Position numbers and translations under genes: made by a program. A DNA stretch of 56,682 nucleotides from Nitrososphaeraceae archaeon. GTDB lineage: Archaea > Thermoproteota > Nitrososphaeria > Nitrososphaerales > Nitrososphaeraceae. This document shows positions 1 to 10,761 of the stretch, one piece after another. Location of the stretch: assembly GCA_016782315.1 (NCBI GenBank), contig JADDOQ010000002.1:1-56682 (forward strand), written 5' to 3'. Within the stretch, counting starts at the first letter, position 1. Each line of letters begins with the position of its first letter. Below the pieces are notes generated by a model. That model searched no databases. It was not told the origin of the DNA and saw only the letters and a program-made list of their open reading frames with translations.

Positions 1-82
1 ACTGTTAAAAATAATGCGGAGATATTCAGATACAAGTGATTTTGCGAGGTGAAAAAATAAAACACACCCCAAAGGACATACC

Positions 83-628
83 CTATTGCCGTTGCAAATC
101 TTTTCCTCTCACCCATTTTGTGTTACCATCCGATAACATCTCGTTTTTCCATATTGGGACATCTTGCTTAACTCTGTTCAGTATGAATTGACTGGCATCA
201 AATGCATCTTTGCTGTGAGGTGTGGATATTGCTATCGCAATACTGTTGTCACCTATCTTTAGATCCCCCACTCTATGAACTACCCTAATTTCCTTAACAT
301 CCCACTTTTTTTTTACTTCAATTTCAATGTTCTTTATCCTCTCCTCCGCCATCCCTACATATGCCTCATAGCTCATGCCTATAACTTGGCCATTATTGCC
401 ATAGTTTCTTACTGTCCCTATAAATAATACTGTTGCTCCAAAATCTCCGGTGTTATCTATTGAATCCAACACGGATTTAACATCAATCTCCTTTGATGTT
501 ATCCTTTTGATATTTGGATCAAGGTCTACAAACTGATATCCATTTTCATCATTATCATCATTGTTGCGGTTTTTACTGTAATTATATTTCTTGTTTGTAT
601 TTTGTGTGTTATTGTTGTGACTACTCAC
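83..628 (-). CDS. moaE: Molybdopterin synthase catalytic subunit (MoaE)
   Basis: 181 aa; MoaE-like core FGATVLFIGTVRNYGNNGQVIGMSYEAYVGMAEERI...VHRVGDLKIGDNSIAIAISTPHSKDAFDA; adjacent to MoaD. Confidence 0.93.
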   Translation of the reverse strand: MSSHNNNTQNTNKKYNYSKNRNNDDNDENGYQFVDLDPNIKRITSKEIDVKSVLDSIDNTGDFGATVLFIGTVRNYGNNGQVIGMSYEAYVGMAEERIKNIEIEVKKKWDVKEIRVVHRVGDLKIGDNSIAIAISTPHSKDAFDASQFILNRVKQDVPIWKNEMLSDGNTKWVRGKDLQRQ

Positions 629-633
629 ATTTA

Positions 634-891
634 CTACCCTCCAGAAACTGGTGGTAAAAGCGCCACTTCATCAGCCTCTTTTAAAATGGCATCAACACCC
701 ACCACCTTGTAATTTACAGCAATCTGCATGGTATTTAAGATATTTATGATTCTCGGATGGGTTGATGAGATCTTTGATAACAGCTCTCTAACTGTAGTAG
801 ATTCAGGTAATTTGATTGATTCCCTTCTTCTGCCAGTCGCGTCTTTCGCGCTAGCAAAGTACAGGACTGTAATGTGAATTTGGGAAGGCAT
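634..891 (-). CDS. moaD: Molybdopterin synthase sulfur-carrier subunit (MoaD/ThiS family)
   Basis: 85 aa ubiquitin-like protein ending in LLPPVSGG (C-terminal Gly-Gly), directly upstream of moaE. Confidence 0.92.
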   Translation of the reverse strand: MPSQIHITVLYFASAKDATGRRRESIKLPESTTVRELLSKISSTHPRIINILNTMQIAVNYKVVGVDAILKEADEVALLPPVSGG

Positions 892-902
892 TGTTGTTTC
901 AA

Positions 903-1409
903 TTATTTTATAGATGAAGAAGAATTGTCATAATTATTTGTAATGATACATGTTTTAGTTACAACGGCCATTATGCCGCCAAAACAATCGTTAGAATATG
1001 ATGTGGCGTACCCGGGGAAAGTAGATTGCGAAACACTGTACATTCCCATACCTAGTTTTACATTCGATCCACTTGAATTACCAACAAAAGAGATAGGAAT
1101 GGGATCATTCGCATGTATGTTGATTTTAAAATCAGAGGAAGTCTTGTTTCCTATATCATTATTGTTAACAATTACCTTAACAACCAACAAACCTTTCACA
1201 TTAGCATCATTTATTGAAACCGCTGTATCGTTTTGGGTAGAACCGTTATGGGACCCCAATGACTTTGCCACTTTTGATTCATCTGAAACGGGTTTTGAAT
1301 ACGGTATATAATCATTGGTTTTTGCGTCAACAAAATCAACATCAGTGCTAATGGCCATATTAAAAAAAATTAACATAAAACCAAATGTCAGAATAGCAAT
1401 AATTTGCAT
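903..1409 (-). CDS. Secreted protein with a prealbumin-like surface-protein domain
   Basis: 168 aa; N-terminal hydrophobic signal; LLVVKVIVNNNDIGNKTSSDFKINIHAN...LGMGMYSVSQSTFPGYATSYSNDCFGGIMAVVTKTCIITNNY resembles repeat domains of surface proteins (…GGTKTASDFT…YSVSE…GYTASYSGDC…G…KTCTITND). Confidence 0.6.
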   Translation of the reverse strand: MQIIAILTFGFMLIFFNMAISTDVDFVDAKTNDYIPYSKPVSDESKVAKSLGSHNGSTQNDTAVSINDANVKGLLVVKVIVNNNDIGNKTSSDFKINIHANDPIPISFVGNSSGSNVKLGMGMYSVSQSTFPGYATSYSNDCFGGIMAVVTKTCIITNNYDNSSSSIK

Positions 1410-1663
1410 TATGGTATATTACCATGCTGTATTAATTAGTTTATACCATTATACCAAATACGGGTATTTATAAGAGATTTAAAAAATCATAGATTATGTA
1501 AGAAATACCTCGAGATCATATATGATTTAGGTTGTATAAAGATATTTGATGCTAACCGAATGGGATATGGAAAATGTCGTCGTATAGTTTCCAATGTTGG
1601 CACTAAAAAGCAAAAGACAATCCAAACAAGTAATGATTTTTTTAAAGTAATCAATACTGTTTT

Positions 1664-2065
1664 TTATTGTGTAGGTGGAGCTTGGCAAAACTCCACTAAA
1701 ACTCCGTTGAGAGACTTGGGATGAATAAAAGTAATTTTCCTGCCGTATGAGCCTGTTCTCAATTCGCCAAGAAATCTCATACCACCGTCTTTAGCTCGAT
1801 TGACATCAGTTTCTATTTCATCAGCAGTTATAGCAATGTGATGGATGCCTTCACCACGCTCCCTAAGGAATTTGCTGATCGGACTATCATCATCCATGGG
1901 TTCCAATAATTCGATACGTGTATCTTGCAAATTCATCATGACAACTTTTACCTTTTCGTTGGGGACCATTTCGGTCTCTATTTTGTCTATTTTCAATATT
2001 TTTTTATAGTTTCCAAGAGCATTTTCGGCGTTTTTTACGGCTATTGCAATATGATCAACCCTCAT
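1664..2065 (-). CDS. mce: Methylmalonyl-CoA epimerase (VOC superfamily)
   Basis: 133 aa; MRVDHIAIAVKNAENAL...RIELLEPMDDDSPISKFLRERGEGIHHIAI...; typical MCE length and motifs. Confidence 0.93.
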   Translation of the reverse strand: MRVDHIAIAVKNAENALGNYKKILKIDKIETEMVPNEKVKVVMMNLQDTRIELLEPMDDDSPISKFLRERGEGIHHIAITADEIETDVNRAKDGGMRFLGELRTGSYGRKITFIHPKSLNGVLVEFCQAPPTQ

Positions 2066-2416
2066 AACTTAAAATTTAAATTTAACGCATTATATAAATA
2101 TATTTACAATATACATATATTATTTATAGCCAATATTGTTAGAAATAGTAGAAACAGTAGGAACATCTACACTGAAATGTGATCTCCACAAAATATGTAA
2201 ATGTCACATTTTGAAAAGACATTTGATTTAAAGTTAGGAATTCCAAAGAGATTGATATCTATATCTTTGATTATGGTTTAGTTACAACCTTGGAACTAGC
2301 CTAGATAAAATCCTAAATTTCATCCAATATCTTCATAGGCATCTAATGGTAGAGTTTACAGTCAACATAGTTTTTGTTTGGTTTAGTAAAACGTATGATT
2401 TTATGGCAGGAAAAGT

Positions 2417-2695
2417 TCAAAACTTTATGATCTTTCCAAAATAAGTTCTAACCTGCTCTTTATCTGGAAGATCCAATTGTTCAAACTTTTCATGCATTCC
2501 ACGGGTATTGATTTCAATTTTAACAGTTTCATAGTCAGAATCATACTCTAACGAATATGTGCCATCAGTTTCCTCTATGCGGTACTTTTTATTTCTTTTA
2601 TTAAAGATAATTGCAACTTTACTTCCCCATTCTACAAAATAATCACTGTTTTCTAATTTACAAAGTAATTGTTGTTTGACTTGCAATTCATTCAT
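2417..2695 (-). CDS. Hypothetical protein
   Basis: 92 aa ORF with coherent composition; no recognised family. Confidence 0.5.
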   Translation of the reverse strand: MNELQVKQQLLCKLENSDYFVEWGSKVAIIFNKRNKKYRIEETDGTYSLEYDSDYETVKIEINTRGMHEKFEQLDLPDKEQVRTYFGKIIKF

Positions 2696-2924
2696 GCTTA
2701 TTGATAAATATACTAAATTATAAGATTTTATTTCATTGTTTTAATATTTCGGTATATTTGGAAATATTGAAGATAAAATAAAAATATCACCGCATATATA
2801 ATACTAAACAATACCATTTACAGTTTCACAGTTAAAGCTTAAAAACCTAATATTCTATAAAGATTTCATGATAATAAAGTTATCCCAAATATGGATACAC
2901 ACATAAAAGTCATTAGGCCATGGA

Positions 2925-3707
2925 TTATGAAATATCCTCCTCATATACTTCTTCAGTATCACTTACAGGTTTCTCTAATGGGTTAGTTTTACTGTAATCC
3001 TCATCATAATCTTCAAGATAAAGCTTCATGTATCTTTGAGCTTTTTCCCACGATTTAGCAATATTTCCTTTTGGTAAATAGATAATGATATCCCCGCCAA
3101 AAGGTATTTTTTCCAGAACAGTATCGTTTATCTTTAACGTTTCTTGTTGATTTTGTTTTGGATCTTCTGCTTTAGCAATCTCATTTGATTTTGTGTTTTC
3201 TTCAAATGTAGTGTTATTTTGTTCTCCATATTTGGTATTTGGTTTTTCTACCACAAATACTACATCATCCAGATACCATTTTCTAATGTCCTTTTCTACC
3301 GCCTGAGACTCTGGAGCAGATATGCCTGTAATGTTTTTAATATCAAACCAAACGTTATCACCTAATAGTTTTCCATGTTTAGCGTATAGTTTATTCCACA
3401 ATGGTACATTGAGAAAAGCTTTGGAAGATAAATCAGCCCTCTGTTCATCATTAATAGGGTATGATATGTTTTCACCCAAGTCTGTAATTCTATATTTAGC
3501 TCGGCCCTCTAATAATCCAAAAAGGGTTAAACTATTTAGTCTCCTATAGAATGCCCCCCCAATCTTACTTTTATAATCAAGCATTACGGCGATGTCGGAA
3601 TAGTGAGTTAGGTCCTGTGTGTTTTTTACTTTATCAAATATTTTTTTTACATCTTGGATGGCTTCAGACAATCGTATATCAGGGATTTCGTAATTCCCTA
3701 TTTTCAA
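2925..3707 (-). CDS. Hypothetical protein, N-terminal winged-helix-like region
   Basis: 260 aa; long single ORF; N-terminal half looks HTH-like (…GAFYRRLNSLTLFGLLEGRAKYRITDLGENI…). Confidence 0.7.
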   Translation of the reverse strand: MKIGNYEIPDIRLSEAIQDVKKIFDKVKNTQDLTHYSDIAVMLDYKSKIGGAFYRRLNSLTLFGLLEGRAKYRITDLGENISYPINDEQRADLSSKAFLNVPLWNKLYAKHGKLLGDNVWFDIKNITGISAPESQAVEKDIRKWYLDDVVFVVEKPNTKYGEQNNTTFEENTKSNEIAKAEDPKQNQQETLKINDTVLEKIPFGGDIIIYLPKGNIAKSWEKAQRYMKLYLEDYDEDYSKTNPLEKPVSDTEEVYEEDIS

Positions 3708-3917
3708 TCTTCTACTGTCTTTTTTTATTATATCTATTTATTAGTTTTACCTTACACAACAGTCAATATAGTTATATTCATAAATTTTAAAAACAAGGTG
3801 AGAGCACAAACTTGCAAAAAGCCTACAACAATTGAATTGAAGATAATCACAAAGGATGTAAAGTATTATATTAACGATTCAAAACTAAATAAAAACGAAA
3901 AGTGGAGATAGTATATA

Positions 3918-4115
3918 TTGACTTGCAGAGGAATTTGTATTAGATATAAATCTAAAAAAACATACAATACGTGTCGTTATGAGAATGACGAAAAAAGATG
4001 TCAAATCTGTGAGATTTTCATCAAATGGAATGGCTTATCGTGTCCATGCTGCAGCTATAAATTAAGAAATAATTCAAGAAATCCAAAATACAAAATAAAA
4101 AAGTATATAGAATAA
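3918..4115 (+). CDS. Small thaumarchaeal-type zinc-ribbon protein
   Basis: 65 aa; TCRGICIRYKSKKTYNTCRYENDEKRCQICEIFIKWNGLSCPCCSYKLR with paired CxxC motifs; similar small proteins are common in Thaumarchaeota. Confidence 0.75.
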   Translation: MTCRGICIRYKSKKTYNTCRYENDEKRCQICEIFIKWNGLSCPCCSYKLRNNSRNPKYKIKKYIE

Positions 4116-4738
4116 TAAAAATTTCTCAGTAAAAGAAAGTGGGTTTGCAGGTTAAACAAAAATTATGCAGAATATAAAGTGTATTGGCACTAAACATGCA
4201 ATGATACAAATAAAAATAAAAATATTAACACAAGAAAGTGTAATATTATTCTTTGATCGCCACTTCAAAAGATTAAAGAAAAACAATTTAAAAGTTAAGA
4301 CTCATAATCATTAATATTAAAACGAAAAGTAATTCTATAATCACTTTAATTCATTTACTGGATATATCCGTTACAATGGATCTTTATGTGGTAAATTAGA
4401 TCCCCATTTATCTGAATTGGGTGATAAACCAGCTGTACATAACGCATAATGTTCTTTTTTTTGTTTAATTTAGGTATAAGGATACTCCATCACCTTATTT
4501 TAAGGGATATTCACAATATAAAGGGCATGCATTTTTATTACCAATTTAGGATAACATATTATGACCACTTATAATTCTATCCATTACCTAAATTAAAAAT
4601 ACACATTGATAAAAACATATTTCTTTTATTATTAAATTATATGGTAATACATTTTTAATTAATTGAGATTGGTAAAGCGTTTTTCTTTTACCATAAATCC
4701 ATAATACTTTCCGATATTTCAATTATTCTAGTTGCCCA

Positions 4739-5023
4739 TCACCATCGGACATACCCGTTGAAATTAATTTCAATAGTTTGCTCGGTCTCATGGGAAAAAA
4801 TGGTCAATCTATTAATACTGTAATCAATTGAAACTATTGCATCAGAAATAATTCTATTGTGGCTTAAATAATTCAAATTGTTAAGTAAAATAGAGTTTTT
4901 ATTTATTGATATGTATGCGTTATCTCCTATAAAATATCTAATTTCTCTATATGGTTTTTGAAGCCTTATAAATACATCTATTGAAACTTTATCAATGTTA
5001 TTTATATTATTTGCACTCGTCAT
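4739..5023 (-). CDS. Hypothetical protein
   Basis: 94 aa ORF; no recognised family. Confidence 0.4.
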   Translation of the reverse strand: MTSANNINNIDKVSIDVFIRLQKPYREIRYFIGDNAYISINKNSILLNNLNYLSHNRIISDAIVSIDYSINRLTIFSHETEQTIEINFNGYVRW

Positions 5024-5684
5024 TCTTCATTACCTAACCATTGTTATTATTTTTTTAGCTTTTTATCTATTCTGATTTTTAACAAATACGATAAAACTCA
5101 AAATACACAATCAAAATACTGGTATTTGCCCTGGGATTCATAAATCTCGTATCAGCTTTTTTTGAGAGTTTATTCATTTACATTATTTTTACAATCTCTT
5201 AACAAATGTTTGTCAATCACAAAATATATCATCTAAAGATTTTGTTACCTTCAATAATACTATCAATATATTGCTACAAAGTTATGGCTGTCTGATGCCA
5301 ATTTAGCATTAATACATTTACAGGGACTGTTTTTAAAAATCTAAAGGCAGTGCAAAGATAATATTAATTTATGGCATGATTAGGGTATCCAAAGTTCCGA
5401 TCCTATTATCACGATGGTATATGACATAGTAACTAAAGACATTAAATTTGATATTCTCAAAGAAGTAAGTATTAATGCTTTTGTTTTAGCGTACGTACAT
5501 TAGTACAATATACTCAAAATAAATCATATTAATCGGTTTAATGAAGCACTTCCGATGCAGATGCCTTATTCTGATTATCAGTTAAGTATATATAGAATCA
5601 AACTCTCAAGAGTTATTGTGAAGTAAGACTAAATCGGTCAGTTAGTTTTTATAACGGTTCTACTATATATATATTAAGTAAATT

Positions 5685-5867
5685 ATGAGCACCTTAATTG
5701 TATTGTTATTGTTAGCAGTGATTATTCTTGCGATAATAGGAATGGGATGGTCAAATTTTATATCAAGCGTATATGAAGGGTTCAACAAAGTTAAAAACTC
5801 CCCATTAATAAAAAACCTGACAGAGACATCCCAAACTGAAGTAAATAAATTGGTTAATGCCAATTAG
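5685..5867 (+). CDS. Small single-pass membrane protein
   Basis: 60 aa; MSTLIVLLLLAVIILAIIGMGWSNFISSVYEG; one N-terminal TM helix; favoured over the antisense ORF 5663-5863. Confidence 0.6.
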   Translation: MSTLIVLLLLAVIILAIIGMGWSNFISSVYEGFNKVKNSPLIKNLTETSQTEVNKLVNAN

Positions 5868-6328
5868 CATTCAAATAGTCCTATTTTATTCTTATAGACT
5901 AACAAAAACCATTTAAAAAATTAATCAACAGACAAAACACAATTTATAAAAAATTCAAAATCTTTTTGCTCCTTTAAAAAATGTGCAATATAATTACATT
6001 ATAAAAACAGATAATCATGATTAAGTTTATAATTATTATAAGGCCACTCCTACTATGCCTAATACAAAAACGTCAGTAACCATGTCTAACCAAATCCCCC
6101 TTTCAGAAAACCGATATGTTCACAAATGATAAATGACATTAGGCATCTGTGCCCATCAATGGCATATAAACATCTCCACAATCGAGAATAATAACCATTT
6201 AGATTACATGGGTAAATGGACATTAGTTGTCAATAACAATTCTTTTCTAAAGTATCAATCAAAAAAACAAAATCGATATAGAAACTTACACAAATGACAA
6301 TAATGCACATTAAACAGCAGGCATAAAT

Positions 6329-6517
6329 TTATGCAAATAATGTATTTATCCAGTTTATTAAATTATTTTCTATGATTTCGTCCCGAGGAATTTCATTATT
6401 TATATTCTTCTCTTCCTCTTCCTCTTCCTCTTTGTCTTTTATTAAATCTTCTTCAAAGCCATCATATTCAGCTTCTTCAACATCATTAATTTTATCTAAA
6501 AATGTCATATTTTCCAT
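6329..6517 (-). CDS. Small acidic hypothetical protein with Glu run
   Basis: 62 aa; KDKEEEEEEEKN acidic tract; favoured over the antisense Ser-rich ORF 6372-6572. Confidence 0.4.
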   Translation of the reverse strand: MENMTFLDKINDVEEAEYDGFEEDLIKDKEEEEEEEKNINNEIPRDEIIENNLINWINTLFA

Positions 6518-7064
6518 ATTGGTATTCTCAATAAATAATAATATTATTATTCATTACTCTCAATTTCAATAGTTCCTTCTTTATGATGTTTCGATATAAT
6601 TAGCCCTTAAATTAAAATGCATTTGAAGAAGGCAATAATAGCATATTTAACCAAAAAAATTACAAGTATGTAAATTTAATAATATACAGATTAAAACACT
6701 AACAACATATATAGATTGGAGTATTAACATTAGAAAACTTTGCTTTATTCAGTTTCATAAAAATAAAGGCTTTTATCTTTTCTTATTCTTTTTAGGAAAT
6801 GATCATTTCTTTTTTCAAGTACAATCCAAAAATTTGTTTTTTGAAATGCACATATTCTAGGAAAGAATTTGGATCAATAGTAGAGACAATTCATCGCATT
6901 AGAACATATAATATTGCAATTCTGTTTGAATATTTTGTATTGTCCCTTGTTGACCTTTTAGTATAAGCAATGTACACATACAACACCCATAAGCAAATCA
7001 ATTGAGATCTACTGTTATTGTAAACTTAACTGTGAAATACTAGTTTATTTCAGAATGGTTTACA

Positions 7065-7598
7065 TTGCTATTTTCAAAAAGAAACAACAATAACAAACAA
7101 TGGAAATTAGAATATGAAGATACAGTTTACAAAATCTATGATTGGGACAAAAATTTAACAGGGTATTTCTTTCCCAATTATGACAAAACAAAAGATACAG
7201 ATGGTAATGATAAAACACACGGAGAAAATTATGATTTTGATGAGGAAACAGAAATTATAGATAAAATGCATAAAGAAAACCTTACTGTTTTTGGTGGAAA
7301 TTTGATGCTTCCGATGATTAAACTTTATCTCCTTGACAATCAAGATGGAATAGATTTAGATTATGCTATTAGTACGTTAGAAGAAAATGTACAGAGAACA
7401 AAAGGATGGAAAGAATGGATACAACACAATCATGAAAGATTCGAAATAATCGGTAGTTCTATTTATACAGCTAGGGAAGATAGAAATATGCTATCTATAC
7501 TGCTTGGTATAGATGCATCATTGACATTAGGAGAAAAAGAACTTCTTAACAAATTAAGACCTTTGTTAGACAAACTACATGAAGACAAAATGATTTAA
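7065..7598 (+). CDS. Hypothetical protein
   Basis: 177 aa ORF with protein-like composition; no recognised family. Confidence 0.65.
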   Translation: MLFSKRNNNNKQWKLEYEDTVYKIYDWDKNLTGYFFPNYDKTKDTDGNDKTHGENYDFDEETEIIDKMHKENLTVFGGNLMLPMIKLYLLDNQDGIDLDYAISTLEENVQRTKGWKEWIQHNHERFEIIGSSIYTAREDRNMLSILLGIDASLTLGEKELLNKLRPLLDKLHEDKMI

Positions 7599-7874
7599 TG
7601 GCATTATGCTGATATATATTGCTAAAATTTTTGGCTATCCGGCAGATTTACTTTTTGAAACCACCCAACAGTTCTCATTAGTATATTTTTTTTATCTAAA
7701 TACTCTATGGATGCGATATAATGAACAGAGTAACGTTAGGTAATTTATAGGTAATATATCGATAAATACAAAAAGCGTTACCATCTTGTCCATATGAATA
7801 TTTGCAATTTAACTTGCAATCACAAAGAATATCAAAAGAAGCCAAATGAATGATTTTGGCAAAGGTCTTTCTAA

Positions 7875-7912
7875 CTGTACGCAAAAAATGATATCATTTT
7901 TTGAGCATACAG
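7875..7912. repeat. Extended inverted repeat / hairpin
   Basis: Sequence ctgtacgcAAAAAATGATATCATTTTTTgagcatacag: 20-nt perfect palindrome (7883-7902) with imperfect outer arms. Confidence 0.6.
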
Positions 7913-8101
7913 TAATGATTATGGAGTATAGGATGCATCCATGTACTTCATCCCGCTTTTCAATATAGAAAAACAGGAGAAGATGATTGTTGTCGATTTA
8001 TTGTTTTTATAAATCCACCAGAATGGAAAGTAATTCCAAAATGAAATTTAGGTGGGTATATAAATGTTAATATAACAGAAGTCACCATATGCAGATTATA
8101 T

Positions 8102-8368
8102 ATGACTACGGATGTTACTATAAATGAGCAAGAAGAAACCTTTAAGAATTATTATGCATCGGAGTTACGCAAGAAAAAGCAACAGATTAACAATAATAAC
8201 AGAGGCTTCAATGAGTTAGAAGACGAAAGGAGACAAGTTTTTCAGCAAGCAATTAGAACACCTGGTCGCAGAGGCGAGGCAATAAAAAAGGAGGAGATTG
8301 AAAAAGAGTTTACTAGGCGCTTCAAAGAAGAGAATATGTCTGATGCTGCTGCTTCTGCTTCCCAATAG
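8102..8368 (+). CDS. Hypothetical charged helical protein
   Basis: 88 aa ORF; charged, likely helical. Confidence 0.5.
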   Translation: MTTDVTINEQEETFKNYYASELRKKKQQINNNNRGFNELEDERRQVFQQAIRTPGRRGEAIKKEEIEKEFTRRFKEENMSDAAASASQ

Positions 8369-9098
8369 CCAAACAGATTATTTCTAACTCAATTTATTTA
8401 ATTTCGATTTTTAACAAATAGTGTTAAACCATTTATTAATGAATTATCAATAAATATGACGAGAATATTCTATTCAAAATACAATTTCAATAAATTACGA
8501 TAGAGAATTTATTTTATACATAAATTAATAATGACAATTGTATTGGCCTATGCTTTGTTTTTAAATTATTGTTATTGGTTTCGTATTCACTATCGTATAT
8601 TTCAAATTTATTTTTCATAAAATCAAAAAGCCTATTTACGGTATCCTAAAAGGATCTACTTTAAGTAGTTCATATGCATCAAATCATTTCACATGGTATT
8701 AATATTCAGAATACATCAAATAATGGCAATCCCAATAGAATCAGTATTGACTCTATAAAAAAATTCCAAATTAATAGGAGGTTTTTATGGCAATGATTCA
8801 TTAACCATTACCTAAATAAAAACTAGCCCTTGACATCCCATTGAAAAGTAATATTGTTTTGTTTATTGAAAAATCGCAAACTAAATGAATCCAGAAAAAA
8901 CCAAATTTTAAATAATATGGTACAAAACTTAGGTAAAATGTTTCAAAAAGTATTGTACAAATAACAATTTGTGTTTAATCTAGAATATGCAAACTTTTAA
9001 TTTTAATTTTAGTTTTAATACGGATTTATCAAAGGATATGCATAGCAATTATCCAACACAACAAATAAGTATTAATATCTATAGAGCAATGTACAGTT

Positions 9099-9257
9099 AT
9101 GCAAGGTATTCAAAAAATAAAATGCTCAACGTGTGGAACAATGTTTATGTCTGAAACTAATAGTACCCAATGTCCATCGTGTCAAGAACAGAGTCACAAT
9201 CACAAAGAACAGAGTAGTAATGTAGGAGGTGGCTGCGGATGTGGTCATAGCCACTAA
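9099..9257 (+). CDS. Small zinc-ribbon protein with C-terminal Gly-Cys-His tail
   Basis: My own translation (below the ORF-track cutoff): MQGIQKIKCSTCGTMFMSETNSTQCPSCQEQSHNHKEQSSNVGGGCGCGHSH*; CxxC-x12-CxxC plus CGCGHSH. Confidence 0.65.
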   Translation: MQGIQKIKCSTCGTMFMSETNSTQCPSCQEQSHNHKEQSSNVGGGCGCGHSH

Positions 9258-9704
9258 TTTTTATTGCTATTTGTTAAAATCTTATCAAGAATATAGAAAA
9301 TAAAGCATGAATCCATCACACTGTGTCATATGAGGGGCAATTAGATGGATTTATGTATGCATGATAAATTGTGCTATTGATAAATACATACTATCAGATT
9401 CACTATTTACGATATTTCCACATTATATTAAGTTAAGGTATCATGATTATATGGATTGTATGTGAAGATTTCAAATGAATTTTAAATAAGCTATATATTT
9501 ATTGCGCAATCTTTATTCGGCTATGTCATATAAAAAAAAGAATATACCCATAGTATAACTTTTGTTTAGGATTTCACACCTAATAGAATAAGTATTTAAT
9601 CATAGAAAGGTATATAGGAAAACAGCTGCATACATAATGTTCCGTTGTATATTGTAGGATTTATGGATAATAACCTATTATAAAATGATGGAGGTGTTAC
9701 TGTT

Positions 9705-10391
9705 TTGCTTAATGTTGATGATGATGATGATCTACAGAATAAAGTTATCAAATGTAAAGAATGTTCGCGTTTAATTAATTATATTGAAAGTATAGGTCAA
9801 GCCAAAGTAAAGAGATTTACGAATGAGAACTATTGGGCAAAACCTATCCCAGGTTATGGGGATCCAAAAGCCACTCTTTTAATTATTGGATTAGCACCTG
9901 CAGCACATGGCGGTAACAGAACAGGGAGAATATTCACAGGAGACAGCTCCGGCGATTGGTTAGCAAAAGCGCTTTTTGAAACAGGATTTGCAAATCAGCC
10001 AATTAGTATTTCAAAAAATGATGGATATGCCTTAAATGATGCTTATGTTACCGCAGTAGTTAAATGCGCCCCTCCTCAAAATATTCCAACACCATCTGAG
10101 ATAACAAATTGCTCTCAGTATCTTCAAACGGAAATAAAACTACTAGAGAGCACTACTAAAGTTATTATCACACTGGGAAAAATCGCTTTTGACAACTATT
10201 GCAAATCAGTTGGATTGAAAAGGCTAATTTTTGGCCATAATGCAATTTACAAATTAAAAGGAGGCAAAACGCTAATATCTTCTTATCATCCAAGCAGGAG
10301 AAACACAAACACAAAGACACTGACATGGGAAATGTGGATTGAGGTCTTCAAAACTGCAAAGAACATAATTAAATCTTCAGAGAAGTATTAG
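9705..10391 (+). CDS. Uracil-DNA glycosylase, family 5 (UDGb-type)
   Basis: 228 aa; LLIIGLAPAAHGGNRTGRIFTGDSSGDWL and SSYHPSRRNTNT motifs, N-terminal Cys pair (CKEC). Confidence 0.9.
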   Translation: MLNVDDDDDLQNKVIKCKECSRLINYIESIGQAKVKRFTNENYWAKPIPGYGDPKATLLIIGLAPAAHGGNRTGRIFTGDSSGDWLAKALFETGFANQPISISKNDGYALNDAYVTAVVKCAPPQNIPTPSEITNCSQYLQTEIKLLESTTKVIITLGKIAFDNYCKSVGLKRLIFGHNAIYKLKGGKTLISSYHPSRRNTNTKTLTWEMWIEVFKTAKNIIKSSEKY

Positions 10392-10761
10392 GCAGACAAC
10401 GACATGTATCGGATCAGTAACTCAGTTATCAATCTTAGTTTAAGAACTCAAAATCGAAACTAAACTTACTTATTACTAAACTGAAAACATTTTGAATTTG
10501 ATACTAATTTCCAATACTAATGTAATGGTTAGTGCAATAAAGTATATCTATTTGCCATAGTTACCAATAAGAATATTATTTGGTTATAGTGACCAGAACA
10601 TAAACATACAAGTTAACCTATGCACGATTTCAAATAGATACAAAATAACAACCTGTGGTTTGCCATATTGTTATTCCAATCCTGCCTTGACATTTGAAAA
10701 TAAATCATCAACCAATACAGTTTTTTTATGATGGGTGGCGATTTTTCATTCAGTGGTGGTA

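Noticed and set aside
943-1311. 122-aa plus-strand ORF
   Set aside because: Antisense to the secreted protein 903-1409, which has a signal peptide and a recognisable domain.
5663-5863. 66-aa minus-strand ORF
   Set aside because: Antisense to a better small membrane protein ORF (5685-5867).
6372-6572. Ser-rich 66-aa plus-strand ORF
   Set aside because: Complement of a Glu-rich ORF; poly-Ser is a reading of GAA/GAG repeats on the other strand.
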